NCBI GenBank assembly: GCA_050303435.1
Contig: JBNLBT010000004.1
Span: forward strand, 14,970-78,969
Reading direction: 5' to 3'
Length of the DNA stretch: 64,000 bases
Origin: JBNLBT01 sp050303435
GTDB taxonomy: Bacteria > Pseudomonadota > Gammaproteobacteria > Xanthomonadales > Marinicellaceae
Shown here: one piece after another, positions 26,451 through 34,056 of the stretch
How the letters are laid out: the number at the start of each line of letters is the position of its first letter
How positions within the stretch are numbered: position 1 is the stretch's first letter
Notes under the pieces: model-generated
Database searches by the model: none
What the model saw: the letters and a program-made list of their open reading frames with translations, nothing else
What the model was told of the DNA's origin: nothing
Made by a program: the position numbers and the translations under genes

Positions 26451-27425
26451 ATGTCCAAGCCGTTTGTGGTGGCCGCGATGTATCGTTTCGTGCGTCTGCC
26501 CGATTTTCAATCCCTGCGAGCTCCTTTGCTCGAACGCATGCAATCCCTGCAGATCAAAGGCACCCTGTTGCTGGCCCATGAGGGCATCAATGGCACGGTG
26601 TGTGGCAGCCGAGAACACATCGACGCCTTGTTGCACTGGTTGCGCTCTGACGCGCGTTTTGAGCGACTGGATGTGAAGGAATCGTACAGCGATGAGATGC
26701 CTTTTTACCGCAGCAAGGTCAAGCTGAAAAAAGAAATCGTCACCCTGGGGGTGCCGGAGATTGACCCCAACCGCGTGGTCGGCACTTATGTGCAACCGCG
26801 CGACTGGAACGCGCTGATTTCCGACCCCGAGGTGACGGTGATTGACACCCGCAATGACTACGAGTGCCGCATTGGCAGTTTTCGCAATGCGGTCAATCCA
26901 GGCACCGATTCATTTCGTGAATTTCCTCAGTACGTGGCCGACCATCTGGATCCGCAGAAGCACACCAAGGTGGCGATGTTCTGCACCGGCGGCATCCGCT
27001 GTGAAAAATCCACCGCGTACCTGAAACAATTGGGTTTCACCGACGTGTACCACCTGCAAGGCGGGATTCTGAAATATTTGGAGGAAGTGGACCCGGCCGA
27101 CAGTTTGTGGGAAGGCGAATGTTTTGTCTTCGACAACCGCGTGGCGGTCAATCACGCGCTGGAAAAAGGCCAATACGATCAATGCCACGCCTGCCGTTCG
27201 CCGATCACCGAAGACGACAAGGCCGCAGCGACGTATCGGCCGGGCGTGAGTTGCCCGCACTGCCACGAACACAGCAGCACGGCGCAAAAAAACCGTTTTG
27301 CTGAACGCGAACGGCAAATGCGTCTGGCGCGAGCGCGTGGAGAAACGCACATCGGCGGTGAGGCCCGTCAGTGGATGGAAAAACACCGCCAGGCCAAGCA
27401 CAAGAAACGCGCCAGCGGCGACTGA
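26451..27425 (+). CDS. trhO: oxygen-dependent tRNA uridine(34) hydroxylase TrhO
   Basis: A 324-aa rhodanese-domain protein of the YceA/TrhO family, which hydroxylates U34 of certain tRNAs with molecular oxygen, an early step to 5-(carboxy)methoxyuridine. The N-terminal ferredoxin-like part (GTLLLAHEGINGTV) is followed by the rhodanese domain with the active cysteine in FCTGGIRCEKS and a C-terminal cysteine cluster (CHACRSP, CPHCHE). ATG 26451 is preceded by GAGGAGA; the frame upstream to 26385 is unsupported. A CmoB-like methyltransferase gene near 62507 could act in the same modification, but that is inference. Confidence 0.93.
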   Translation: MSKPFVVAAMYRFVRLPDFQSLRAPLLERMQSLQIKGTLLLAHEGINGTVCGSREHIDALLHWLRSDARFERLDVKESYSDEMPFYRSKVKLKKEIVTLGVPEIDPNRVVGTYVQPRDWNALISDPEVTVIDTRNDYECRIGSFRNAVNPGTDSFREFPQYVADHLDPQKHTKVAMFCTGGIRCEKSTAYLKQLGFTDVYHLQGGILKYLEEVDPADSLWEGECFVFDNRVAVNHALEKGQYDQCHACRSPITEDDKAAATYRPGVSCPHCHEHSSTAQKNRFAERERQMRLARARGETHIGGEARQWMEKHRQAKHKKRASGD

Positions 27426-27489
27426 TCCGGCGCCGCAGCGGTGCGTGCCTGAACAGCGCCTGGGTGCCGCACGCTCGCGCCGCGCGAAT

Positions 27490-27657
27490 TCAGTCGGCTT
27501 TTTGATCCGGCAGTTTCGCCAGCGGCGGCTGGCATTTCAACTTTTCATAGATGTGTGGAAACATGGTGCTGGTGTGGCCGTCTTTATTGGCCACTTTGAC
27601 TGCAAAAATATCGCCGTTGTCTTTGCGCAAGATTCCTACGCCTGAATAGTCACTCAT
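27490..27657 (-). CDS. hypothetical protein, 55 aa
   Basis: A short protein I do not recognise: MSDYSGVGILRKDNGDIFAVKV, then a polar middle and a proline-rich end (QPPLAKLPDQKAD). It has no signal peptide or membrane segment and looks soluble. CAGGGGG lies just upstream of ATG 27657, which supports translation; longer versions up to 27765 lack such a site. The residue pattern could be one small beta-sheet domain. The stretch on its upstream side is gene-poor and structured. Confidence 0.5.
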   Translation of the reverse strand: MSDYSGVGILRKDNGDIFAVKVANKDGHTSTMFPHIYEKLKCQPPLAKLPDQKAD

Positions 27658-27859
27658 GGTCAAACCCCCTGGTTTTTTTATTGTTGTGCGAACTGGATGG
27701 ATGGGCTCGTGTTCGCGTGTTTTTATCGCGTGTGGCCCAGCGTCACTGCGGGGCGGACACACCACACGGTTCCTGTGTGTTGAATAAAAATTAAACTGAA
27801 AAGTCGGACATTTGATTGACGGCCGTCAAGTTTTTTACGCAATACACGCGGTGCACAGG

Positions 27860-27896
27860 AAAAAGAGGGGGCCATGAGAGCGTAGAACATGGCCCC
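27860..27896 (-). terminator. possible rho-independent terminator
   Basis: On the minus strand GGGGCCATG (27896-27888) pairs perfectly with CATGGCCCC (27876-27868) across an 11-base loop and is followed by CCTCTTTTT. The interruption between stem and T-run weakens the call. No certain gene lies just upstream of it. Confidence 0.4.
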
Positions 27897-28083
27897 GCAA
27901 TGTGTTCATCCCTGAAGCAATCATGGGTGGCGGGATTTGTCGTGTCGCAGACCCCGGTGAATTTCCTCGGGGGTCCGGCGACGCATCATGGCTTCAGAAT
28001 ATCCGATGTCGCTGAATAAAAACTTGAATTCGATCAAAGAATCCAGAGGTGCCTGGCCGACAGTCCATGCAGAGAGTGGAGCG

Positions 28084-28120
28084 AAAAAAAAACAGCACCG
28101 CATGTTGCCATGCGGCGCTG
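28084..28120 (-). terminator. terminator of the heme-uptake operon
   Basis: On the minus strand CAGCGCCGCATG, a four-base loop and CATGCGGTGCTG pair over 12 bp with one G-U, followed by nine T. It lies about 55 bp after the stop of the HugZ-like gene and ends the hmuTUV-hugZ transcript. Confidence 0.92.
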
Positions 28121-28173
28121 CCTTCGCGCACGACCACATGTGCGCTGGGGGGTTGCTTATGCGCCGCCGGTTG

Positions 28174-28929
28174 TCAGGCCGACACGGCGACTTCAACGTC
28201 GTGTTGCAATGCGGCGCGCGCCTGTTGGGTCAGGTCAACCAGGGCCTTGCGCACCGCACCGGGTGAATTGGCCAGGTTTTTGAAGGGCACGTGCAGCGGC
28301 ACCGCATCGCCCACATCCAGGTAACAGCCGTCGCGGTGCAGGGCAAACATTTTCACGTGCTCTGGCTGTATGCCGTGGTGGTATTCGCTCAACAGCAGCA
28401 TGGCGTCCACGTGATCTGCGTTCATGTGGTCAATCATGCCGGCTTTGTCGTCGGCCCACGCAGGCGCTTCCAGAGTCCAGCTTTTGGCGTTGATCCAGTG
28501 AATCTCGCCAAAGCCGCCGATGTAGCGGATGCGCTGCGTGGTCAATCGGTAAAAATCAAAACCGTGCGCGTCGCGGTAGGTGGTTGCGTGGGGAAACGCA
28601 GTGAAATAGGCGTCGCTGATGCGTTCGGCGTCGGCCGCGGCCATGCGCTGCGCCTCACCGATCACGGTCAGTCGCGCGCCGGCGTTGGGGTCGCCCGGTT
28701 GCTGTTGATACACCGTCAGCGACATTTTTGCATCCGCTTTGAGGTTGCGCGTGTGCTGGGCGATGTCGCTGATGTAAAACACCGGATCCAGGCAATCGTC
28801 GGTGAAGTAGGTGCTCACCGAGCCGAATGGATAGCCGGGCATGGACTTGGACTGGGTCGCCAGCACGCCCTGGCACTGGTCCCGCAGCAAGCGCCGGGCC
28901 TCGGCGATGACGTCGTTTTTCTCTTTCAT
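28174..28929 (-). CDS. hugZ: HugZ-like heme utilisation protein (PNPOx-like fold plus DUF2470)
   Basis: A 251-aa protein with an N-terminal split-barrel flavin/heme-binding domain (QGVLATQSKSMPGYPFGSVSTY, then GARLTVIGEAQR) and a C-terminal DUF2470 domain (MIDHMNADHVDAMLLL, near residues 165-180). HugZ-type proteins bind heme and in some bacteria open it to release iron; others are only heme-binding, so activity is inferred. It is the last gene of the hmuTUV operon: ATG 28929 overlaps the stop of hmuV (ATGA). The placement after an importer fits release of iron from imported heme in the cytoplasm. Confidence 0.82.
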   Translation of the reverse strand: MKEKNDVIAEARRLLRDQCQGVLATQSKSMPGYPFGSVSTYFTDDCLDPVFYISDIAQHTRNLKADAKMSLTVYQQQPGDPNAGARLTVIGEAQRMAAADAERISDAYFTAFPHATTYRDAHGFDFYRLTTQRIRYIGGFGEIHWINAKSWTLEAPAWADDKAGMIDHMNADHVDAMLLLSEYHHGIQPEHVKMFALHRDGCYLDVGDAVPLHVPFKNLANSPGAVRKALVDLTQQARAALQHDVEVAVSA

Positions 28930-29726
28930 GTTGAATACACTCCGCTGAATGGATTGATCAAATAGGGTTTGTGTGATTGGCGGTGGTGCAGCACGTCCAT
29001 GCGCACCGAAAAAGCCTGTTCGAGTATGGGTGGCTGAAACACATTGGTGCTGTAGCCTTTGGCCAGCAACCGGCCGTCCTTGAGCACCATCAGCTGGTCG
29101 CAGTGCAGGGCGGCCAGATTGAGGTCGTGGATCACCACGAAACTGGTGATGTTTTCCTCTTTCAGAGTCTGCAGTGTGTGCATCAGTCGCTGCTGGTGTT
29201 TCAGATCGAGCGCCGAGGTGGGCTCGTCCAGAAAAAGATAGCGGGGGCCTGCATCGGCGGTGCTGAGAATCTGGATCAGCACCCGCGCCCATTGCACACG
29301 CTGTTGTTCGCCGCCGGACAGCCGCTGATGATCGCGTGTGAGCAGGGCTTCGATGTCGGCCAGGTCCGCCACCCGCTGCATCAGCCGTGCGCGAGTGTGC
29401 CGGTCCAGTCGCCGCCCCTGACAGGTCAGCCCCATGGCCACCACTTCGTGCACTGGCATGGGAAAGCCCAGATGGGTTTGCTGCGGCAACAAGGCGCGCT
29501 GGCGCGCCAATTCTTGCAGCGGCCACTGTTCAATCCAGCGCCCGTTCAGTGACACCGACTGCGCGCAGCGGTGCCCTCCGGTCAGGCAATGCAACAAAGT
29601 GGATTTGCCGGCACCGTTTTCACCCACAATGCCAATCACTGAAGCCGTGTTGACTTCGAATGACAGCGCATCCAGCAGCACACGGCCGCAACGTGAGAAA
29701 CTTAAAGAGTGCACTTCCAGGGTCAT
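28926..29726 (-). CDS. hmuV: heme ABC transporter ATPase
   Basis: A 266-aa ABC ATPase of the FepC/BtuD/HmuV class. It has Walker A GENGAGKST (about 35-43), Q-loop PQQTHLGFP, signature LSGGEQQRVQ (136-145), Walker B YLFLDEPTSALD and switch His in VVIHDLNLA. It powers the HmuU permease. The frame runs upstream to 30014 on paper, but ATG 29726 overlaps the hmuU stop by 4 bp and begins the normal ATPase N-terminus (MTLEVHSLSFSR). Specificity for heme comes from the neighbours, not from this chain. Confidence 0.9.
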   Translation of the reverse strand: MTLEVHSLSFSRCGRVLLDALSFEVNTASVIGIVGENGAGKSTLLHCLTGGHRCAQSVSLNGRWIEQWPLQELARQRALLPQQTHLGFPMPVHEVVAMGLTCQGRRLDRHTRARLMQRVADLADIEALLTRDHQRLSGGEQQRVQWARVLIQILSTADAGPRYLFLDEPTSALDLKHQQRLMHTLQTLKEENITSFVVIHDLNLAALHCDQLMVLKDGRLLAKGYSTNVFQPPILEQAFSVRMDVLHHRQSHKPYLINPFSGVYST

Positions 29727-30823
29727 TTCATGTACCGGGTTGAATGCCGCTGCTGCCACAGCAAGAGCATGAAAAAGGGCGCGCCGAGCAGGGCCGTGAT
29801 CACGCCGATCGGCAGTTCTGCCGGGGCAATCGCAATGCGCGACAGCACGTCGGCCGCGCACAACAACAAGGCGCCGAGCAAGGCGGCGTTGAGGATCAGG
29901 TGGTGGTGGTTGGATCCATTCATCAGCCGCAACAGGTGCGGCACCACCAGACCGATGAAGCCGATGCTGCCGCTGACGGAGACCGCCAGTCCGACCATCA
30001 GCGCGTTGAGCCACAACAGGCGGTTTTTGACTTGCGCCACGTGCACGCCCATGTGCAGGGCGTTGTCATCGCCGAGCAGCAACAGGTTGAGCGCGTGTCG
30101 CTGTTGGTGGATGGCGTAGATCACCCACAACAGCACGGGCGCCAGCGCCAGCACCACGGGCCAGCCGGCGCCGGACAGACTGCCCATCAGCCAGTAGGTG
30201 ATCAGGCGCAACGACTGGTCGTCTGCAGTGTAGCTCATCACGTTGATCAGGGCCGCGGCCAGGGCGGTGATGGCCACGCCACTGAGCAACAGAATGGCCA
30301 CTTCGATCGACCCGTGAATGCGCGCCATGCGGTACACCAGGAAGGTGCACAGCGCGGCGCTGAGAAACGCGCCGGTGGCGATCAGATACGGCATCAGAGC
30401 GGCTGGCAGACTGATCCAGCGGGCACAGGCAATTACGCAGACTGCGCCAGCCGCGGCGCCGGTGGTGATGCCCAGCAAGCCTGGATCGGCCAATGGGTTT
30501 CTGCACAGGCCCTGCAGACTGGCGCCGCTGACCGCCAAAGCCGCGCCGATCAGCGCGGCCAGCACCACGCGCGGCATGCGGATGTGGTGGACAATATTAA
30601 GCAAGCCTGGATTGGTGCCGTCGCTCAAACCGCTGACGCTCAACAGCCACTGCCAGGGCAGGCTCAGGTCGATGCCGGCCGCACCGATGGAGGCGGCCAG
30701 CCACAACGCGGCGATCAAGCCGAGAACTAAGCAGCGCCGCATGCGCTGTGCGGTGAGGTCCAGCGGCATCGCGTCGCTGCTTGCGCGAACCAGTGGCCAG
30801 GTGGCGCGCGATTCAATGGCCAT
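29723..30823 (-). CDS. hmuU: heme ABC transporter permease (FecCD family)
   Basis: A 366-aa inner-membrane permease with about ten hydrophobic segments and FecCD signatures: RMPRVVLAALIGAALAVSGA, LADPGLLGITTGAA, and GSIGFIGLVVPHLLR near the C-terminal third. It forms the channel through which heme or iron complex passes, paired with HmuV and fed by HmuT. ATG 30823 overlaps the 3' end of hmuT by 11 bp; a GTG at 30862 would add 13 unlikely residues. Polar N-terminal 40 residues precede the first helix. Confidence 0.9.
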   Translation of the reverse strand: MAIESRATWPLVRASSDAMPLDLTAQRMRRCLVLGLIAALWLAASIGAAGIDLSLPWQWLLSVSGLSDGTNPGLLNIVHHIRMPRVVLAALIGAALAVSGASLQGLCRNPLADPGLLGITTGAAAGAVCVIACARWISLPAALMPYLIATGAFLSAALCTFLVYRMARIHGSIEVAILLLSGVAITALAAALINVMSYTADDQSLRLITYWLMGSLSGAGWPVVLALAPVLLWVIYAIHQQRHALNLLLLGDDNALHMGVHVAQVKNRLLWLNALMVGLAVSVSGSIGFIGLVVPHLLRLMNGSNHHHLILNAALLGALLLCAADVLSRIAIAPAELPIGVITALLGAPFFMLLLWQQRHSTRYMK

Positions 30824-31646
30824 GGTTTTGCAGTTGCGCAACGGCCTGGTCAATGCGTGCACCGAGGCCGAGAATCAACAGGGAATCCATCACCAGCGTG
30901 TCGCAGCGCTGCCCATTCAGTGCCAACCGGATGGTGCTGTTGTTGCACACCCCTTCAATGCCGCCGATGCCGTGCAACACATGCTCCGGGATCACCAGCA
31001 ACTCGACGCCGGATTGGATCAGCGATTCGTTGTTAAAAATTTTGTAGCCCTCGATGTCTGCGGCCACGTTGTCCAGACCCGCGAGGCCAAACAACAGGTG
31101 CGGCACGGTGCCTTGGCCCGCGGCCATGACGCCGCGCTGTCCGGTGCCCATCAACAGCATTGCGCGTCGCGGCGCTTTTGATGTGGGATTTTTGCGCAAT
31201 TGAGCCAGGGTGCGATCGATCAACTCAGCGGCCTGTTGTTGCGCACCGAAAAACTCCCCAAGCCGCTGCACCAGCGCCTGCCAGTCGGCCAAGGATTGCT
31301 GGGCTTTGGGCAGACGCAGCACGTCCACACCGCTGGATTGCACCTGCGCCAAGACTTCATCCGGGCCGCTGCCGTGACCGGCGATCAGCACGTCCGGTTG
31401 CAGAGAGAGCACCCCTTCTGCCGACAGGTTGCGGTAATAGCCGACGCTGGGCAATTCGCGCGCCGGGGTGGGATACAGACTGCTTTCGTCAACCGCCACC
31501 AGCTGCGCCTGTTGACCCAGCGCGTAAATAATTTCTGTGACACTGCCACCGGTGCTGATGACGCGTTGCGCCGCGTGCAGGCGGGGGCTGAGCAGGATCA
31601 CTGAAAGGCAAAACAATACGAAAGAGTTGTGCATGTGTTGTTTCAT
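30813..31646 (-). CDS. hmuT: heme ABC transporter periplasmic binding protein
   Basis: A 277-aa periplasmic binding protein of the helical-backbone (BtuF/HmuT) class. A signal peptide ends near HAAQ; the mature start RVISTGGSVTEIIYALG and LVAVDESSLYP, PSVGYYRNLSAEGVLSLQPDVLIA are typical of HmuT. It hands heme to HmuUV. ATG 31646 is chosen; ATG 31634 would also leave an intact signal peptide. Upstream is the Fur-type region shared with the divergent receptor gene. First gene of the operon hmuT-U-V-hugZ. Confidence 0.9.
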   Translation of the reverse strand: MKQHMHNSFVLFCLSVILLSPRLHAAQRVISTGGSVTEIIYALGQQAQLVAVDESSLYPTPARELPSVGYYRNLSAEGVLSLQPDVLIAGHGSGPDEVLAQVQSSGVDVLRLPKAQQSLADWQALVQRLGEFFGAQQQAAELIDRTLAQLRKNPTSKAPRRAMLLMGTGQRGVMAAGQGTVPHLLFGLAGLDNVAADIEGYKIFNNESLIQSGVELLVIPEHVLHGIGGIEGVCNNSTIRLALNGQRCDTLVMDSLLILGLGARIDQAVAQLQNHGH

Positions 31647-31651
31647 AAATC

Positions 31652-31694
31652 TAAATGATAATGATTTGCATTTGCGTAAATTATCATTTATATT
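31652..31694. promoter_or_regulatory. divergent promoter region with Fur-type operators
   Basis: TAAATGATAAT (31652-31662) and its exact reverse complement ATTATCATTTA (31680-31690) flank 17 bp. GATAATGATTTGCATTTGC (31657-31675) matches the 19-bp Fur box consensus at 14 positions. The receptor promoter is embedded here: TTGCAT (31666-31671), 17 bp, TATATT (31689-31694). Iron-loaded Fur bound here would shut both directions. Confidence 0.75.
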
Positions 31695-31726
31695 GGCCGC
31701 GTTTGTCAATCGGAACATGTAGCAAA

Positions 31727-33955
31727 ATGAAAAATAAACGCATTCTATGTGTGTGCGGCGCCATCGTCTGGCCACACTTTGCCCTGAGTCAACAACTGAA
31801 TCAGGAAACAGCACAGGTCTCGGCGCTGGATTTGTCATCTCTGACCGTCACCGCCACGCGCACGGAAAAAGAACTCAGTGAAGTGGCTTCAAGCGTGACC
31901 GTCATCGAAGCCGAGGACATTGAACGCAAAGGCCACCGCGACATCGCCGATCTGGTGCGCTACGAACCGGGGGTGCTGGTCACCGGATCCGGACGTTTCG
32001 GTCTTGACGGCTTCAACATCCGCGGTATCGGCGGCGACCGCATTTTGACTTTGATCGACGGCGTGCCGGTGGCCGATGAATTCACCTTCGGTCCGAACCT
32101 GTCGGCGCGCCGCAATTTCATAGACGTCGACACCCTCAAGGCGGTGGAGATTGTGCGTGGGCCGGCCTCCAGTCTGTACGGCAGCAACGCCATCGGCGGT
32201 CTGGTGACCTTCATCAGCAAAACGCCGTTTGATTACATTCGCGGCAGCGAGGGCGACCACTATGGATCGTATAAATTCGGTTTTGATTCGGCCAACGATT
32301 CAATTCACAACACCTTGAGCTGGGCCACAGGCAATGTGGACCGGGCCGTGATGGTGGTGGCTTCGCACCGATCCGGTGAAGAAAACAGCAGTTACTTCAA
32401 TGACACCTCATCGGGCCCTGCGCGCCGCGCGCCGAACCCGCAGCGATTCCATGACAACAGCCTGTACGCGCAGGCGGTGTTCAACCTCAACGACGAATCG
32501 TCCTTGCGCCTGAGTGCCGACTTGTTCGATGGGCAGACGCAAACCGAAGTGCTGAGTGAAGCGGGCACGGTGGTGTTTGGAGACTTGAAACAGTCGGTGC
32601 AGGGCGACGATTCGCGTGAGCGCAAGCAGTTCTCGGTGAGCTACGACTGGCAACGCCCGTGGCTGCTGGCCGATGAGCAGAAGTTTTCTTTGTACCACCA
32701 GCAATCCGACAGTGAACAAATCACCCTGGAAAATCGCCTCACCGCCGATGCACTGGCGGTGCTGCGGCACAGGGGTTCGTATTTCAGTCAGGACAACACC
32801 GGCTTCAAGTGGCAGGCGGTGAAATCCATTGATTCGGCGGTCAGTCAGCAGTGGGTGTATGGTCTGGATCTGGACTGGGCGAAATCGGAGACCCTGCGCA
32901 CCGGTCAGACTCTGGCCGTGAGCGACGGCAGTTTGCAACCCGAAGGCAGCGTCTTTCCAACCCGGGATTTTCCCAATTCAGATTACCGCAGCCAGGGCGT
33001 GTTTGTGCACAATGAACTGGGTTTTTTCGACGGTCGTCTGACCCTGACTCCGGGTCTGCGCTACGACCGCTTCAAGCTGGAGCCCAGCGCCGATGACGTC
33101 TATTTGAGCGGCAATGAAGGATCACCGCTGCCGGCCGGTTACGATGAATCCAATCTGTCCGGCCGTTTGTCCGCGCTGTGGCGCGCAAGCGATCGCTGGT
33201 CGCTGTTTGCCCAGTACGCGGAAGGCTTTCGTGCCCCGCCGATAGATGCGGTGAACGCCGGATTCACCAATTTTGCCGGTGGCTACATCGCTTTGCCAAA
33301 CCCCGATTTGCGTCCGGAAAAATCCTCTTCGCTGGAACTGGGGCTGCGTTACATGGGGGAGCACCACTGGTTTGAGCTGTCGCTGTACGACAACCGCTAC
33401 GACGATTTCATTGAAACCCTGGCATTTGCCGGATTCAATCCGATGACCGGTCTGCTTGAATTCAAGTCCCGCAACCTGAGCGAAACAGAGATCAGCGGTC
33501 TGGAATTGCGCGGTCAATTTGATTTGTCCAGCTGGCGACCGGGCCTGGCATTGCACTACGCCTACGCCAATTCCGATGGCGAGGACAGTGAAACCGGTGC
33601 GCCGTTGAACAGCATCCAGCCGGAAACCCTGGTGACCGGCCTGGTGTACGATGACCCGATGCAGAACTGGGGCCTGGAATTGGCCTGGACTTTGACCGCG
33701 CGCAAGGACGACATCGACGCCTCGGCGCTGGCTGGAACAGCGGCGTTTGAAGCGCCGGGATCCGGCGTGCTGGATGTGCTGGGCCATTATCGCTTCAATG
33801 ACCATTTTAAGGTGCAATGGGGCGTGTTCAATTTGAACAACAAACTGCACTGGCAGTGGAACAATGTGTTGTTGACCGCCACCGGCAGCGCTTCGCTGGC
33901 GCGTCTGAGTCAGCCCGGACGCAACGCGTCGGTGACGCTAAAGTTTGAGTTTTAA
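31727..33955 (+). CDS. TonB-dependent heme/hemoglobin outer-membrane receptor
   Basis: A 742-aa outer-membrane receptor. After a signal peptide (ending near ALSQ) comes a TonB box-like LTVTATRTEKE, the plug domain (SVTVIEAEDIERKGHRDIADLV, IRGIGGDRILTLIDGVP, IVRGPASSLYGSNAIGGLV) and a 22-strand-type barrel ending in VTLKFEF with the terminal phenylalanine needed for insertion. The layout fits the TonB hemoglobin/transferrin/lactoferrin family, and the divergent hmuTUV-hugZ operon makes heme the likely ligand. ATG 31727 was preferred over the frame from 31655, which crosses the Fur sites. Confidence 0.92.
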   Translation: MKNKRILCVCGAIVWPHFALSQQLNQETAQVSALDLSSLTVTATRTEKELSEVASSVTVIEAEDIERKGHRDIADLVRYEPGVLVTGSGRFGLDGFNIRGIGGDRILTLIDGVPVADEFTFGPNLSARRNFIDVDTLKAVEIVRGPASSLYGSNAIGGLVTFISKTPFDYIRGSEGDHYGSYKFGFDSANDSIHNTLSWATGNVDRAVMVVASHRSGEENSSYFNDTSSGPARRAPNPQRFHDNSLYAQAVFNLNDESSLRLSADLFDGQTQTEVLSEAGTVVFGDLKQSVQGDDSRERKQFSVSYDWQRPWLLADEQKFSLYHQQSDSEQITLENRLTADALAVLRHRGSYFSQDNTGFKWQAVKSIDSAVSQQWVYGLDLDWAKSETLRTGQTLAVSDGSLQPEGSVFPTRDFPNSDYRSQGVFVHNELGFFDGRLTLTPGLRYDRFKLEPSADDVYLSGNEGSPLPAGYDESNLSGRLSALWRASDRWSLFAQYAEGFRAPPIDAVNAGFTNFAGGYIALPNPDLRPEKSSSLELGLRYMGEHHWFELSLYDNRYDDFIETLAFAGFNPMTGLLEFKSRNLSETEISGLELRGQFDLSSWRPGLALHYAYANSDGEDSETGAPLNSIQPETLVTGLVYDDPMQNWGLELAWTLTARKDDIDASALAGTAAFEAPGSGVLDVLGHYRFNDHFKVQWGVFNLNNKLHWQWNNVLLTATGSASLARLSQPGRNASVTLKFEF

Positions 33956-34000
33956 AAGAGGCCCCGGGCGCTGCCTCGGGGAGTGAGACAATCACACAAT

Positions 34001-34040
34001 AAAAGAGCCCATTCTGAAGGTGTACAGAATGGGCTTTTAT
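34001..34040. terminator. bidirectional terminator between receptor and M56 gene
   Basis: AGCCCATTCTG (34006-34016) and CAGAATGGGCT (34025-34035) form an 11-bp perfect stem with an 8-base loop, with A-rich sequence before and TTTTAT after, so it serves both converging transcripts. Confidence 0.9.
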
Positions 34041-34056
34041 TGCTGTGCAGCGACAA

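Larger units (their letters stand above)
27658..28173. other. structured gene-poor stretch
   Basis: About 515 bp with no confident gene but several dyads: TTGACGGCCGTCAA at 27816-27829 followed by a T-run, GGGGCCATG/CATGGCCCC at 27868-27876 and 27888-27896, GACCCC/GGGGTC around 27950-27975, and a strong terminator at 28084-28120. A minus-strand open frame ends at 27921, 25 nt before the second hairpin; its last 38 codons (ending RRTPEEIHRGLRHDKSRHP) look protein-like, but no good start follows the 28084 terminator. Confidence 0.5.

Noticed and set aside
27816..27836. Terminator at TTGACGGCCGTCAA followed by T-run
   Set aside because: The dyad leaves only a five-base stem around a GGCC loop, and no plus-strand gene precedes it closely.
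28174..29526. 450-codon minus-strand frame covering hmuV and hugZ
   Set aside because: Only the last 251 codons match a family; the first 199 run out of frame over hmuV, and the ATGA overlap at 28926 fixes the true start.
31655..31726. Upstream start for the TonB receptor
   Set aside because: It would translate the Fur operators and promoter, and it destroys the signal peptide that begins at 31727.
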